Shown here: piece after piece, positions 23,480 to 35,689 of the stretch
How the letters are laid out: every line of letters starts with the position of its first letter
Numbering within the stretch: the stretch's first letter is position 1
The notes under the pieces: model-generated
The model's input: only the letters and a program-made list of their open reading frames with translations
What the model was told of the DNA's origin: nothing
Databases searched by the model: none
From: Sycobia sp. Sy_11
Lineage: Eukaryota > Arthropoda > Insecta > Hymenoptera > Epichrysomallidae
Assembly (NCBI GenBank): GCA_018907035.1
Contig: JACCIC010000226.1
Coordinates: 310,001 to 374,000 of the forward strand
Reading direction: 5' to 3'
DNA: 64,000 nt
Made by a program: the position numbers and the translations under genes

Positions 23480-23900
23480 ATCTATCGAGGCTCGTTATTA
23501 TGCATCAGCGCAATCGAGTTGAGAAGCTACGTCTCGAACGCGTCAAAAGAGTCGAGAGCAAATTATTATACGCACGTGGGTTAGGGAAACGGGCGGTGGG
23601 TGCTGTACGGAATTGTGGCCGGCGGAGCGCGGCGACGCGCAATTGCGCTTGTGTGTGTGTGTGTGCATCGCCGATGGCGATCGCCATAATTCACATCAAG
23701 GCGCAGCGGGGGCGGTTATTTGTTTTCTGTTTCCTCGGTGCTTGGGTGCTCTCTTTATTTCCCTCTTCTCTCATCTAGCCCCTCTTTTGGCCATGAGGTG
23801 CAATTTACTTTTCGAATATGAGGAAGATACGCTCGCAGCTGCTTCGCGAGTCGGTGGCCTTTTTTCTTTATTTTTGCTGCTCGCTATTTGTGTAATTTGA
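23480..23900. other. GC-rich island in AT-rich DNA
   Basis: CG-containing words cluster (GCGGCGACGCGC, GCATCGCCGATGGCGATCGCC) together with a short GT run at 23649-23664. Frames on both strands up to 128 codons overlap and are not recognised. This could be a promoter or 5' exon, but no core promoter element can be fixed. Confidence 0.3.
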
Positions 23901-23939
23901 TGCTATTTATTTTTCCCTATACTACTTTTTCTATTACAA

Positions 23940-26820
23940 AATCCGTTCGTTAATTCTTAACGGTGGACTGGAAGGGAAAGAGACTATCTGTATATACTAT
24001 ATACTATATGCATGTTTCCATACATTTTTTTTTGTGTGCGCACAATATATGTGTTATACAGAGAGCTCATCTAAATAGCTTTCATCATCCATTTAACTTT
24101 TTTTATTCATGTATATAAAATTGTTTAACGAGAAATATTTATAATTATTGTTTACATTAATAACTTAGCCTGCTCGCATTCACTTTTTTTCGTTTCTTTG
24201 ATTATTAATCATATGAACGATTTTCCATTTTTATAGCATGTCAACTAACAAAATAAAATATCATTGTACTATTTTCAAGCAACTGTATGATTCATTCACG
24301 GCCAACGACAATACATATTTTATCCACGGATAACTGATTATTTTCGTATGATATCTTATAATATTAAAATTTTGTAACATTATTCAAAAGTAATAATCAA
24401 TAATAAAGATTCTAAACGAAAAAGTATCATCAAATAAAAACGAATGTTATCTTGAATTTATAATTTTACTACAATAAGGAATCATTATTTGGTTTAATAA
24501 ATATATTATGATTTAATACTATGCGATATAAAATCAGAATTAATGACTGAATAATTATAGCAGCAAGTATAATAATGGATTGATCCAACTAATTCCGTTG
24601 ACTCTGAAAATCAGCACAGCAACGTGGACACTAAATTTCAATCTCATACTACCTATTTTAAATCGAGTCAGATAAATTTACCCAAATGCATTAAACTAAC
24701 ATTGTATTCAGTATGAAATACAATGTTATTTATATTAAATAATTTTACACTTTGAAATATAAGTTCATGTCGACTGATCTATAATAGCAAATCTTCTTTT
24801 GAAAATTAATATGGTGCTCCAATGAAAAATCCAAATATTCAATCTAACAAGAGACCAAATGTTACATAAGGTGCGCGTCAAATGCGCGCGAAGTTCTGTT
24901 TTATTGCAATTTCAGTTCGAAGAAGTGCTGCGCGGACGGTGCGCAATTAAGGCGTATGCCAGATGTCGTCGGTATGTGTGCATATATACGCATCATAGTC
25001 TGTAGCTCTATATAACTGACGCACCCTGGCAATTTGCGTATTTCCGCATTTAATCGACCGACTAGAGTCGAAGCTCGTAGCGCAGGGTCAACGCAACGGA
25101 CGGAGATTTCTTCGAACGCGCGCGTCGATTTCGGTTTGACTAAATAGGACTTAGTATTTTTCTTGGGTATTCTCACTTACTTTGCGGGTATTCTAAGGGT
25201 ATTTTTTGAGGGTAATAGCTTTATAAAATATTTTAATCGACAAGTTGTTATGTTACAAAAATAAGAAATGCGAATGGGTGATAGAAATTCAAATATTCAA
25301 TACAAACTTTCATCTTATAATTGTAAAAATATCTTAACTTTTTTAATTTAAAAAAAAAGAAATAATAAACACATCAGCAACAATACAAATAATGTGATCG
25401 CGTGTATTTTCAATTTACTGTTACACTAATGCATGACAATGCAAGACTATAATATATATGCAATTATAAAATTACCATCAGTTAAAGTATTCACAGCAAT
25501 AGATAAATTCGAGCAGTGCAAAGCTTTTTATATATACGCTACGTATGGAATGCTACTGCAATTTTTTCAATCGTTTTTCAACGCACACTTGCGACTCACG
25601 CGTCACTGCTCGGCAGCGAAAATATTAATTATACCGTCAAACTCCGCGCATGTCGAGCAGGGGGGGAGTTGAATATTTATCGCCTCAACGCGACGACGGA
25701 CGCGAGTTTCTGAAGTCTGCTATATAAGATAATATTAAAATCGTACTCGCACATTTTTATTGATAGTTCTCCATATATAAGTTTTAATGAAATTTATTTT
25801 AACCAGTGTGGGTTCGGGTTCGTTGAACTCACCCTGGAATTTTGGCTTATTTCCGCATGGATTCCTGGAACTCTTCCTGAATTGAATTTCCTGTATAGTC
25901 TGATTTATTAGTTTTTAATCATCAGTCTCCATTATTTTTAAGATGATTTGGTTAAAAATACATTTTAAGGAATTGTGGCAAATGACAATATTTCCAGATG
26001 ATTTTTAAACAACTATAGGCGGAATTTTTTTGTTATTTTTGGCTTGAAAAATACTCGATTAGATCAAATATTAAAGTTATTTGAATCTATATTTCTAGAT
26101 CGAACTCTATATTAATATAATGTTACACCAGTTTACGTATTATAATAATGATATATTGAAATAATGTAATATAAATAATTTTTAAAATCGGCTTATATTA
26201 AGTTGAAGAAACTTTTTGGACAATAATAATAATAAATAAAAACAATTGAATTGTACTTTTGTCGAAATAAATAAAAAAAATTTAGGTATAATAAATAAAA
26301 ACAATTTAGGCATTTATTAAAAGAAAAAAATTGTAGATAATCGATAAGACGATAATCTGTCAAGCGAATACCTTGAGGATAGAGCGCGACGCGGCGCGGA
26401 TCTGAATTCCACGAGCGTCATTACAAGTAGTAGATCTGCTTATCTTCCATTGCACAATGCCGCTGCTTCAGTCGCATATCGCCCGATACGAACCCATCAA
26501 GGACGAAAAAGAGCCTCGCTGGATATTTTTCCGAGATACAAGCATTTTATACAGAGCTGCATAGAGGTGCCAATGATTCCGATCGTAAAACTTTAATTAT
26601 ATAATACATCCACGCTCCTGCTTCAGCGTAGCGGAATTCACTTCACACCGGAAAATAACACGATTTGCATAATTGGCGTCGAAAGATAGCATAGCTCAAA
26701 TAACGCAACGTGTAAAAGCCAACGAGTAATATAACAACGTAACAAATTGTCACTTGCACTTAAAATAAATTTAGCGTGTATTTCAATTAGATTGGAATTT
26801 TTTGAATTTAACAAACAATA
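23940..26820. other. AT-rich non-coding DNA with small GC islands
   Basis: CG-dense patches at about 24930-25135, 25570-25710 and 26365-26560 interrupt AT-rich sequence. None carries a recognisable domain. AACAATTGAATTGTACTTTTGTCGA at 26244-26268 resembles the inverted distal part of the dispersed repeat at 1-245. Nothing else is supported. Confidence 0.35.
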
Positions 26821-26822
26821 TG

Positions 26823-26824
<2 letters not shown>

Positions 26825-26882
<58 letters not shown>
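26825..26882. repeat. (TA)n microsatellite flanking mariner, left
   Basis: TA tract ending directly at the mariner target TA. It continues on the other side of the element at 28192-28247. Confidence 0.95.
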
Positions 26883-26886
<4 letters not shown>

Positions 26887-26887
26887 A

Positions 26888-28183
26888 CGAGGGTGGATTG
26901 ACAAGATTCCGGCCTGACCAAGAAAAACAACGTTTTTAAGAATTTTTTTAATTTCTCAACATAATCTCCTCCAAGGCTGGTACATTTCTCATAGCGGTGT
27001 TCTAGTCTAGTAATATTATCTCTATAGACTAATTTGTCAAGCTCCTCAAAATACCCAATTACAGCTTCGATTACTTCTTCATTGTCCGCAAATCTCTTAC
27101 CGTCAAGCCATTTTTGAGGTTAGGAAACAATTAATAGTCATTCGGGACTAGGTCTGGAGAGTAGGCAGGGTGGGGCATGAATTCAAACTTCAGATCGTTG
27201 ATTGTAGCCATCGCAACGATTGACGTGTGCGCTGGTGCGTTATCGTGATGAAACAAGATTTTTTTCTTCGCCAGATGAGGTCGTTTAATTTTTCCTTCGT
27301 GGCCCCAACGTTGCAATAAGTCTGCGTCGTATTGTCCAGTGATACTTTTACCGTTTTCAAGGTAATCAATGTATATAATAACTCTTGCATCCCAAAAAAC
27401 AGTAACCCTAACCTTGTTCTCCGAAAAACTTGTTTTGGCCTTCTTTGAAGTTGGTTCCCCTGGTCCAATCCACTGTTTAGACTGTTGTTTGGTTTCAGGA
27501 CTGTAGTGGTAGACCCAAGTTTCATCAACGGTTACGAATCGACGCAAAAATTCGCTTGGATTGCGCTTATACAACGCCATATTGGCGGTAGAAATATTCT
27601 TTCGAATCAATTTTTGGTTGACTGTTAGCAAACGCGGCACCCATCTTGCACAGAGCTTTTCCATATACAAATGTTGGTGCAAATTTGTACAATATTTTGT
27701 ACACATTCATATGACATCTTACAGGTCACAGCTATCTAACGCACTTTTAATACGTGGTCTTTCAGCACTATTTGATGGATTTTTTCGATCATATCTGGAA
27801 TTGTGACCACAATGGGGCATCCTGAGCGAGGCTCATCAGAGGTACTCACACGACCCTTTTTAAACTCAGAAACCCACTGATTAACAGTTGAATATGATGG
27901 GGAGGATGTCCCCAATGTTGAGTCTATCTCTCCTTTAATTTCCTTCGCCGTTAACCCCTTCAAATAAAAGTATTTAATGACAGCACGATTTTCCAGCTTT
28001 TCTATTTTTACGATAAACATATAGGCGTGTTGTTTAGCGTGCTCTCAAACCGAAACTAACTTGGCGATCGGACTGAAACTATAGGTACAAGCTATCTATG
28101 GATGGTACTATAGAACGCCGCCTCAAGGTAGGCCTAGTGGCGCTATCTCTTGGTCAGGCCGGAAACTTCTCAATCGACCCTCG
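26888..28183 (-). mobile_element. Near full-length mariner element, 1.3 kb, with TIRs and TA duplication
   Basis: Terminal inverted repeats are clear. The left end reads CGAGGGTGGATTGACAAGAT, and the right end complement reads CGAGGGTCGATTGAGAAGTT, both followed by TCCGGCCTGACCAAGA. TA stands on each side (26886-26887 and 28184-28185). The 1296-bp length is normal for mariner. It sits inside a long TA microsatellite, which offers many targets for a TA-specific transposase. TIR mismatches and three coding lesions show that it is inactive, although its age is modest compared with the fragment at 13.3 kb. Confidence 0.95.
27060..28020 (-). pseudogene. Mariner transposase, three or more lesions
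   Basis: 28020-27736 holds the N-terminal DNA-binding part: AVIKYFYLKGLTAKEIKGEI, then YSTVNQWVSEFKKGR and DEPRSGCP. It stops after LKVR at a TAG, where the family continues with E-I. One more frameshift near 27700 leads into 27706-27131 with EKLCARWVPRLLTVNQK, VTVDETWVYHY (first Asp), HHDNAPAH (second Asp) and AYSPDLVPNDY (third Asp, 34 residues after the second). All three catalytic Asp residues of the DD34D triad are kept. A stop follows PNDY, and the last 20-30 codons to about 27060 are out of frame. The enzyme would bind the TIRs and excise the element. Confidence 0.9.
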
Positions 28184-28189
28184 TAGATA

Positions 28190-28191
<2 letters not shown>

Positions 28192-28247
<56 letters not shown>
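28192..28247. repeat. (TA)n microsatellite flanking mariner, right
   Basis: Continuation of the TA tract interrupted by the mariner element. Confidence 0.95.
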
Positions 28248-28251
<4 letters not shown>

Positions 28252-28414
28252 ACATTTTTAAAGCTTTTTAATAAAATTAAAGGTTCTATACGTTTATCTA
28301 TATGTGAAAGTATGTTAAACATGCTTGTTTTCGTTGAAACTACTTGAAATGTATTGCTTTATGTTGACCGTAGATGTAGAAAATTACGCTTCCATTAGCT
28401 TCGGAGCTGTAAAT

Positions 28415-28456
28415 ACACACACACGCGCGCGCGTGCACACGCAAGCATACACACAC
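28415..28456. repeat. (AC)n(GC)n alternating purine-pyrimidine tract
   Basis: ACACACAC, then GCGCGCGCG, then TGCACACGC: a short alternating tract of the Z-DNA-prone type. Confidence 0.8.
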
Positions 28457-28532
28457 TATATTTATAAGAGAGTATAATGTGTCGGTCGGCGTTGAAAAGA
28501 AAAAGTTTTTGCGTGAAACTCTTCTTTATGGC

Positions 28533-28560
28533 TTATAACTCCATGTAAATGGAGTTATAA
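28533..28560. repeat. Perfect 12-bp inverted repeat
   Basis: TTATAACTCCAT (28533-28544), loop GTAA, ATGGAGTTATAA (28549-28560). It stands exactly at the left edge of the second composite-repeat copy. Confidence 0.85.
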
Positions 28561-28564
28561 TGGA

Positions 28565-28980
28565 GAAATCGCATTCTATCATCCGAACAGGAAACTCCCC
28601 GTAGAAGTTGTTCCAGCATACCTGGACATCATATTCTATCGTCCGAAAACGAAATTCCCCGTAGAAGTCGTTCCAAAATACCTATCATGGCTTCCTAACG
28701 ACTAAACAAGATACTCCCCGTAGAAGTCGTTCGGAAAGAGTACCGTTTCAACATGAATCTTCCCATAGAAATTGATTTCCTTATATCTGGACGTCTTTTT
28801 CTATCAACAAAATATAATATTCCCCGTAGAAATCGGCCAGAGACACCTGGACATCGCATTCTATCATCCAAACACATAACTTTTTATAGAAATCGTCTTG
28901 AGGCAACGGGATATCGTAATATAATGAACCGCCCGTACACGCCAATAGAATATTTCTCAGTAGAAACCGTATTTAAAATG
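28565..28980 (+). repeat. 60-bp minisatellite, second copy
   Basis: Units with TTCCCCGTAGAAGT, TTCCAGCATACCTGGACATC and ATTCTATCATCCGAACA match the array at 2085-2960. The last units (GGCCAGAGACACCTGGACAT and CGTCTTGAGGCAACGG) are the same as the last units there, so the two arrays share their right end. About six units remain. Confidence 0.85.
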
Positions 28981-29392
28981 TGTATATATAATATGTACAA
29001 TATAATATACATACAATATATATTACACATTGCGTATATTTTTGTTTTTTTTCAATTAAATACCGTGAATATTTTCGTGGTGATGCCAACTGAAATTCAA
29101 GCAAAATGGTATGGCGAATAGCATATTTTTTAACCAGACGATTGATATTTCCTTTTTAAGCAGAAGTGACGATATATTATATATATAGTTTCGAGGTTGT
29201 TGATAAAAGAACCCCTATTTTGCAATCATTACTTTTGTTCAAAGTAAAAAAAAACAGTCTCTTGTCACAATTCTGAAGTTAATATAATGTATAAAAACAA
29301 AAATATAATTGTCGTCACTAATTATATTCAGTATGATTTGGCATACAGAACCATTTTATAAGAGAATGAGAAAAAGACGACAGAGACGGAGA

Positions 29393-29480
<88 letters not shown>

Positions 29481-29960
29481 TATTTTCTCACGTAAGAAAA
29501 AATAAAATTTACAAAAATCAAAAGTTATCCATAAGGTGAGAGAGTAGTGTCAGATTAACCTGAAGAACAAAAAACGTAATATCGACTAACGTCACACCTT
29601 CTTTGGGATACGAATTTCAAAGTTGGTTATTACCATTCAACTCAATTAGCATGGTATTAATAGTTTCAGTGGACTACTTTGAGTGGCTGTTCGTGATTTA
29701 AGATGCCATCTACTGGCCACTGGTGAAGCTGACTGCTAAGACCGTTAAATTAATTAATTGATGAAAGTAAAATGATTTTCAATAAAAAAATCTATGCCTA
29801 AAAGCCTATGTCCTTCCGAAGATAATATAGAATTTATATGTAAAATTACACACTAATCGGTTCAGTAGTTTTTTTGTTTATCATGTAATAAAAACACGCT
29901 TTGTCTTTATAAATTAGTATGATATGATATGATGATATATATAATATTTGATTCATCACA
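28980..29960 (+). repeat. GA-tract module and RTE-like 3' end of composite repeat, copy B
   Basis: Collinear with 2980-4250: ATTTTCGTGGTGAT, CATTTTATAAGAGAA, (GA)n at 29394-29476, AATAAAATTTACAAAAATCA, GGTATTAATAGTTT, CGGTTCAGTAGTTTTTT, CTTTGTCTTTATAAATTAGT and a GATATGAT tail. It contains one GA module where copy A has two. Confidence 0.75.
29394..29476. repeat. (GA)n microsatellite
   Basis: Pure GA tract inside composite-repeat copy B. It gives spurious Arg-Glu and Ser-Leu frames. Confidence 0.95.
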
Positions 29961-30151
29961 ACGTAACGATGCCCAGTTACGAGGACATATGAATTGATCC
30001 GTTACAAATATAACAGTCGATTGAAAAAATATGAGTATTGCTTTTTATATTATAATTATCTTTGGGCTTAGAAACGAGATGGGAAAAGCACGCAGAATTG
30101 ACAATAACATTGTACGCAGGTGTATCATATACATAGTTAAAGTCGAGAAAA

Positions 30152-30154
<3 letters not shown>

Positions 30155-30210
<56 letters not shown>
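30155..30210. repeat. (TA)n microsatellite
   Basis: Uninterrupted TA tract. The short frames across it on both strands are artefacts. Confidence 0.95.
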
Positions 30211-30213
<3 letters not shown>

Positions 30214-30214
30214 A

Positions 30215-30766
30215 ATACCGTTTTAGCGTCTTTGCGGGGAGGCGACATTTGAATAACAAGGCGATCTAGGTTGATTGTAATGTCGGGTGATTTATCGAAT
30301 AATATAGGCCATTACATAAGTCCAATTGATACGCGATACGCGGTTAAAAATTTTTTTTAAAAATACACTGTGTTATAAATATCGAGACCTAGACGATCTT
30401 CTTTGTGCCCCTGTTTTTGAAGAAAACTGTATTACTGTGATCAAGAGGCGCTGTACAGTCAAATGTATTTGTTTCAAAAAGTCTATCATTCTAAAACAAA
30501 TAATGTAGTTTTTTAAATTGCTTATTTAATAATATTCCTTTCTATATATATATATCACTAAACGATTATTATAAGAAATCTTCAATTAAATCTAATTTAA
30601 AATAATAAAAAAATATGCGCAAAGTCGTACTATATTTTATAGGGAAGCGTACATATTTTTATCATAATTTTATAACATTATAATATATTATAATTGAATA
30701 AAGAAGGTGTTTATTTTTGAATAATAATTTTTAAACTAGGTTTCCTCGGGACTCTTTCGCGCGCGC

Positions 30767-30811
<45 letters not shown>

Positions 30812-31680
30812 AAACACTGCATATAAAAAGTTTATTATTTTTTAAAAGAACAAGATCGCTCTATCGTAATATAACTGTATATCTGGAACGGCGCGGCACG
30901 TCTAAGGTATATTTTCAAGGCAATTTTTATTTTACACATCTAAATAGTTGCGTGTAAAAAATTTTTCTTTTAACGAAAGAAAAATTTTTAAAGAAGACTT
31001 AAATCTCATTCTGACAACCATTGCGTAGAATTGGAAAACAATTATAAAAATATTTATATCCGTAGTTTATCAAACAGTCTAATTTTGGAATACGAAAAGA
31101 TATTTGTGTTATAAATATAAATGTTGGAATGGAATAAAACTCGAGAGTCCCATGAGATAGTTCATATATGTAATATATTTTAGACCGGAGTAAACATCCG
31201 ATCACACATCAGAGAATATAGGATTGCTTATTAAATATCCTTACTGAGAATAATAAAGCAAATATAGTTTCGCTTCTCATTTTGTAACAATAAAATTGCA
31301 GTCATATGTGACATTACTCTGCGAGTTATTATAATTTGGGGCTTAATAAAAAAAATGTTCTACCTATACGAGAAGTTAAATAATTTTTCATTTGTTTATT
31401 GCAAAATTGTTTTTTTAAACAAATTACGTTTTTTCATATTATAAATACCCCATGTTATTCTTTTACTATTTTTATACTCACCATCCAAATTTTGTAAATT
31501 TTTATCATAATCTGTCGGAATAAATTGGAAAAAAGTGCTTAAAAATTTTTATTTATAACTTTTTCAAAAATGAAAATTTGGAAATTTTAGGACATCCATT
31601 TTAATATATAAACCTTCAACAATCTGCAAAAACTATATAAAATTCAGCTACTCGAGTTTTGGTGGCCCACTTCAGAAAGT
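30215..31680. other. AT-rich non-coding DNA
   Basis: Apart from the GC/GT tract at 30758-30808, no feature is recognised. Frames of 60-68 codons are not supported. Confidence 0.4.
30758..30808. repeat. (CG)n(TG)n tract, Z-DNA-prone
   Basis: About 22 bp of alternating CG passes directly into about 28 bp of alternating TG. The strictly alternating purine-pyrimidine run of 50 bp is unusual in this AT-rich setting. Confidence 0.9.
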
Positions 31681-31790
31681 TTGACTCATAGATTTTACAT
31701 ATACATCCATACATATATATATATATATATATATAAACCCGCACATCTTTCTAACATGTGAAAGAGTTTAATAGTACATTTCTTACTAAG

Positions 31791-31880
31791 TACGGAAAGG
31801 CTTTATTTACGAAACGAGAGGTTTGCGGCCCGTGGCGAAGCCGAGGGCTGTAACGATGTTCGTAAAAAAGCCTTTTCGTA
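31791..31880. repeat. Short GC-cored foldback
   Basis: TACGGAAAGGCTTTATTTAC (from 31791) pairs with the arm ending at 31880 (TTCGTAAAAAAGCCTTTTCG). The loop of about 45 bp is GC-rich and itself contains GGCCCGTGGCGAAGCC. The AT-rich flanks make the block stand out. It is a candidate miniature foldback element or structured RNA; no family is assigned. Confidence 0.5.
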
Positions 31881-32054
31881 CTAGATACGGACTATATTTT
31901 TCCTCATGAGAACCGGAACCAAGCGGTGAAGGTGCGATTTTTATGTTATAATGAGGAAAAAAAATTATTATAATGCTTTATCTTGTGTTTATAAAATCAT
32001 TATATGATGTTAAGTGATGTACAATAACATGCAATGTATAGTATCGTAATCGCA

Positions 32055-32140
32055 TATTGCGTTTTAGCATAGTGGATAATGCATTAGCTTGCGAATCATA
32101 GGATCGTGGGTTCGATACTCTGCGGAGGCCGGAATTTTTT
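32055..32140 (+). mobile_element. tRNA-like Pol III unit, probable SINE head
   Basis: TAGCATAGTGGATAATGC (32065-32082) is a good A box with a paired D-stem (GCAT/ATGC). GGTTCGATACT (32109-32119) is a good B box. The loop between them reads CTTGCGAATC like an anticodon arm, but the anticodon, T and acceptor stems do not pair properly, so it is not a functional tRNA. A T-run (32135-32141) follows. It is unrelated in sequence to the SINE family at 1860-2074. Confidence 0.5.
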
Positions 32141-32169
32141 TCATGGAAATAAAATAATTGATATGTTTA

Positions 32170-33413
32170 ACAGAGATGTTTATAATTAAAATGAACAATA
32201 ATTAGTGTATAAAAAATATATTATTAATTATTAATTATTAATCGTAAATCGTATAAGTTAAATGCATATAAAAAGTAATTTATAAATTCTTCTTAAATGG
32301 TATATGCTACTGAAATACGTTAATATATTTTTTATGTTAACTAAATAAATATTAAAAAAGCCAAAAAATTATTCATTTGATCAAGGAAACAAAATTAGAA
32401 TAATATATAAATCGTCTTAATTTCTAGATTTTCTGACTAGATTCTGTCTAGTTTCTAACTTGGTATACCTACCCAAATCTAAACTCGTTCCTTATCTAAA
32501 ATACCAATAAAAATGGGACAAATCGCGACTCGGATCAGACTAAATTTCTCTTCTCAGAATAAATTTCCATACGTGAGCGCGTGCACGGGTATATGTGTTT
32601 AGTGATTATGTTTAAATGTACGAAAGAAGGGTGTACTATTGTAGGATAGTATACAAATATAAAAGACATTGCTTCAGAGCGGGAAATCTTATCATTTATT
32701 TAAAAAATAGTTATATAGGTAGTTGGGTTCATTTCAATATTACTCATACATTCTTTATCTAATAATATTTTACTCATTGATAATTTTGGCAAAAACATAA
32801 ACTTTTTAAAACATTTTAAAGTAAAAAAAAACAAATGAGCATAACTACTTCAGTAATTCTCAAAATATTTGGTAGTTTTATTTATTTTATATAATTATTT
32901 CTTATTAATTATTTTTTATTTATTTTTTATTTTAAGAGGAAGCACCCAATTAAAAATTACCTATGAGAAAATTCGCAAAGATACAAAAATATTAGTAAAA
33001 GCCATGGTGCTGCTATTAAACCTCGTTGAATATTCATGAAAATGAAATAATATTAATGAACTAAAATGAACTGAATCATTTTCAAAATTTAATTGTAGTA
33101 GTTTAAACAATAAATCAATAAATTCCAAATGAAGATAAAAAACCTTATACATAAAACTTGTATCTTCACTATAATAATAATTTTTTTTATATTCTATAAT
33201 TTATAGCCTTCGTGGAAAGTGTATATAATCTAACATCTAATTAATACATTTTTTGTTTTGTGATTTTATACAGTATACAGTGTAAAGTTTTAGAAGGACA
33301 AGGAATTATTTAAAAATATATGCATATGCATGTATTTATTAGACGTCCATATACGTTAATACCATTTTATCCTTTAACGTGCTTTCGCAAGGTCTTTTGG
33401 AATTTATATATAC

Positions 33414-33415
<2 letters not shown>
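32170..33415. other. AT-rich non-coding DNA
   Basis: Very low GC, with no motif or supported frame. Confidence 0.4.

Positions 33416-33473
<58 letters not shown>
33416..33473. repeat. (TA)n microsatellite
   Basis: Uninterrupted TA tract. Confidence 0.95.
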
Positions 33474-33474
<1 letters not shown>

Positions 33475-33475
<1 letters not shown>

Positions 33476-33893
33476 CGCTTATCAAGCGCAACTTATACTA
33501 CGAGGTGTGTGTACCTTGCAAATTATCATCTGTATATTTTACGTAAATGCACGTTGAAAACGCAGCGTAAGCATGCGTTCATAAAGCGGTGTAATATCGC
33601 ACAGTGAATTGTTATATGTATATACAAATTTAGCTTACTAATTCTAGCAATCAATTTGCTCGAGCAGATGCGATAAAATTGATTTCTTTTTTCTTTTTTT
33701 TTATTATTTTATCACTACGCTTTCTGATGGAATTGTCGCGGCATCACGTGCTCGGCTTTCCACACTCGCGTGTACAATAATTTATATTTCTATATATATT
33801 ATATAAAATATATATCATATTTCAACGTGAAGTTCGGTAAAAAACAGTGCGTATTAATATATATTTATGGATAATCTAGATTCACTGCAATAT

Positions 33894-33895
<2 letters not shown>
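33475..33895. other. Non-coding spacer between TA tracts
   Basis: Slightly richer in CG than its flanks (GTCGCGGCATCACGTGCTCGG near 33735). CACGTG at about 33746 is an E-box-type palindrome. No transcript evidence. Confidence 0.25.

Positions 33896-33936
<41 letters not shown>
33896..33936. repeat. (TA)n microsatellite
   Basis: Uninterrupted TA tract. Confidence 0.95.
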
Positions 33937-33939
<3 letters not shown>

Positions 33940-33940
<1 letters not shown>

Positions 33941-35147
33941 TGCTAGATATTTATAAAAATTTTAATACAAATTATTATACACTTATTCAATAAACGTCGC
34001 TGTAGAAATATGAAATAAAATTTGATATTGTCTATACGTTGGGTCGCAGTCGAATGAACCTTGGCACTAATTAAACAATTAAATTTGATTAAACGCCTAA
34101 TATTTTTGAATAAAAAATTATATCAGCTAAATTTTGAACCAGGTTATACGATTATACTACTTGTCATATTTTTCCATTTTTTCTCATATATTTTGGATTC
34201 AGTATACAGTAAAAAAATTCATATAGTTTATGGAATTCTTTCAATGGAATATCGTTGCTTCCTCAGACAAATTCTGCGCAGTAATTGAATTTTAAAAGCA
34301 ACCTTCAATCGAAGAAAAAGTCCATAATTTTACAGATAATACTGCTTGGGTAAATATACGCGTTAGATGCGCCGAGTCTATGTCGTTGATTGAACAACTT
34401 GAGGAAGAGGGAAACTTAACAAAACTTCTAAAATTAAATATAAAAAAAGTATCGAAGAAAAAGCATCAAAGCATCATTAATAATTTTAACTAAAACGTAT
34501 TGATTTTAATAGTTCTATAATACTTTAGTACAGCCCCGTAATGTTTCAATTTCATAATCAGCATTTTATTTTATTGTGTATTTAAATGATGAAAATAAAA
34601 TATTTATGTAAATTAAATTTTATTCGACAATTGATGCTACTGGATCTTGAACTGCCAATCATAATAGGTTATTCCGGTGATAAACGCATTAGTGCACCTT
34701 TTCTTTCTTTTATTGTCTGACAGTTGGATTCTTTTCTTTTGTCATCCCTGATCCAGTGGAAATACCAATTTCTATGCAGTATTCTACAACAAATGCGACA
34801 GTAGGATTAGTATCATCATTTTTCAAATAAAACTTTGTGTTTCTGATTTTCAAAACAATATCGAGCAAATTGGATAAATTAAGATTAATGCGTGTGCAAT
34901 AAAATTAAATACTTCACCATGTGTTGTCAACTATTTGTTCAGTGACTTATTAATTAATTTAATTTAAATAATACAGTTATCAGAAAAAGTTCGACCTTTA
35001 TATATTTACTTTATAATTTCTTGTTTAATATTCTGTTCTTACGTTTATTCTCGAAACACACAAAATTTATAATTTCATTCGCGAAGTGACGGCGTCGCGA
35101 GCAGCGCGGATGAGTACAACGTAATTTGCGTCACAGATTTACGAACG

Positions 35148-35150
<3 letters not shown>
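33940..35150. other. AT-rich non-coding DNA
   Basis: A 75-codon frame at 34061-34288 is not recognised. No repeats or RNA genes are seen. Confidence 0.4.

Positions 35151-35215
<65 letters not shown>
35151..35215. repeat. (TA)n microsatellite
   Basis: Uninterrupted TA tract; a second, longer one begins about 110 bp downstream. Confidence 0.95.
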
Positions 35216-35218
<3 letters not shown>

Positions 35219-35326
35219 CGCACGGTTCTATAAATAGTACAAATGACGAGCGAACGATGCTCAAATCATATTATAATAGAGACGGACAATAAAGATAATG
35301 GCTATTTTTAGCGGCGGAAGCAGTGC

Positions 35327-35328
<2 letters not shown>

Positions 35329-35398
<70 letters not shown>
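35329..35398. repeat. (TA)n microsatellite
   Basis: Uninterrupted TA tract of about 70 bp. Confidence 0.95.
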
Positions 35399-35402
<4 letters not shown>

Positions 35403-35689
35403 ACCAAATAAAAGTATTGGAACAAACTTTAGTATAATTTCAATTTTCAAAATTTTAAACTCATTTTTCAAGACGGTTCAGGAATTTTAGAAGCATCTTC
35501 GTGAATTTTCTTCGGCTCTTTTCCTTATAATTCTTCTCTTATTATAAATAAATATATTTTCATTTGTTTATCAAATGACCTATTTTCTTCCATAACTGGT
35601 TTACGAACAAATAAGTAAGTATACTTATTTGATTTTAAAAAGTAGAATTTTGCGAACGGCAAGGGTTAATGGTATCAGAACAATCGGGA

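Noticed and set aside
32055..32140. Functional tRNA gene
   Set aside because: A and B boxes are good, but the acceptor, anticodon and T stems do not pair, so only a tRNA-derived sequence is claimed.
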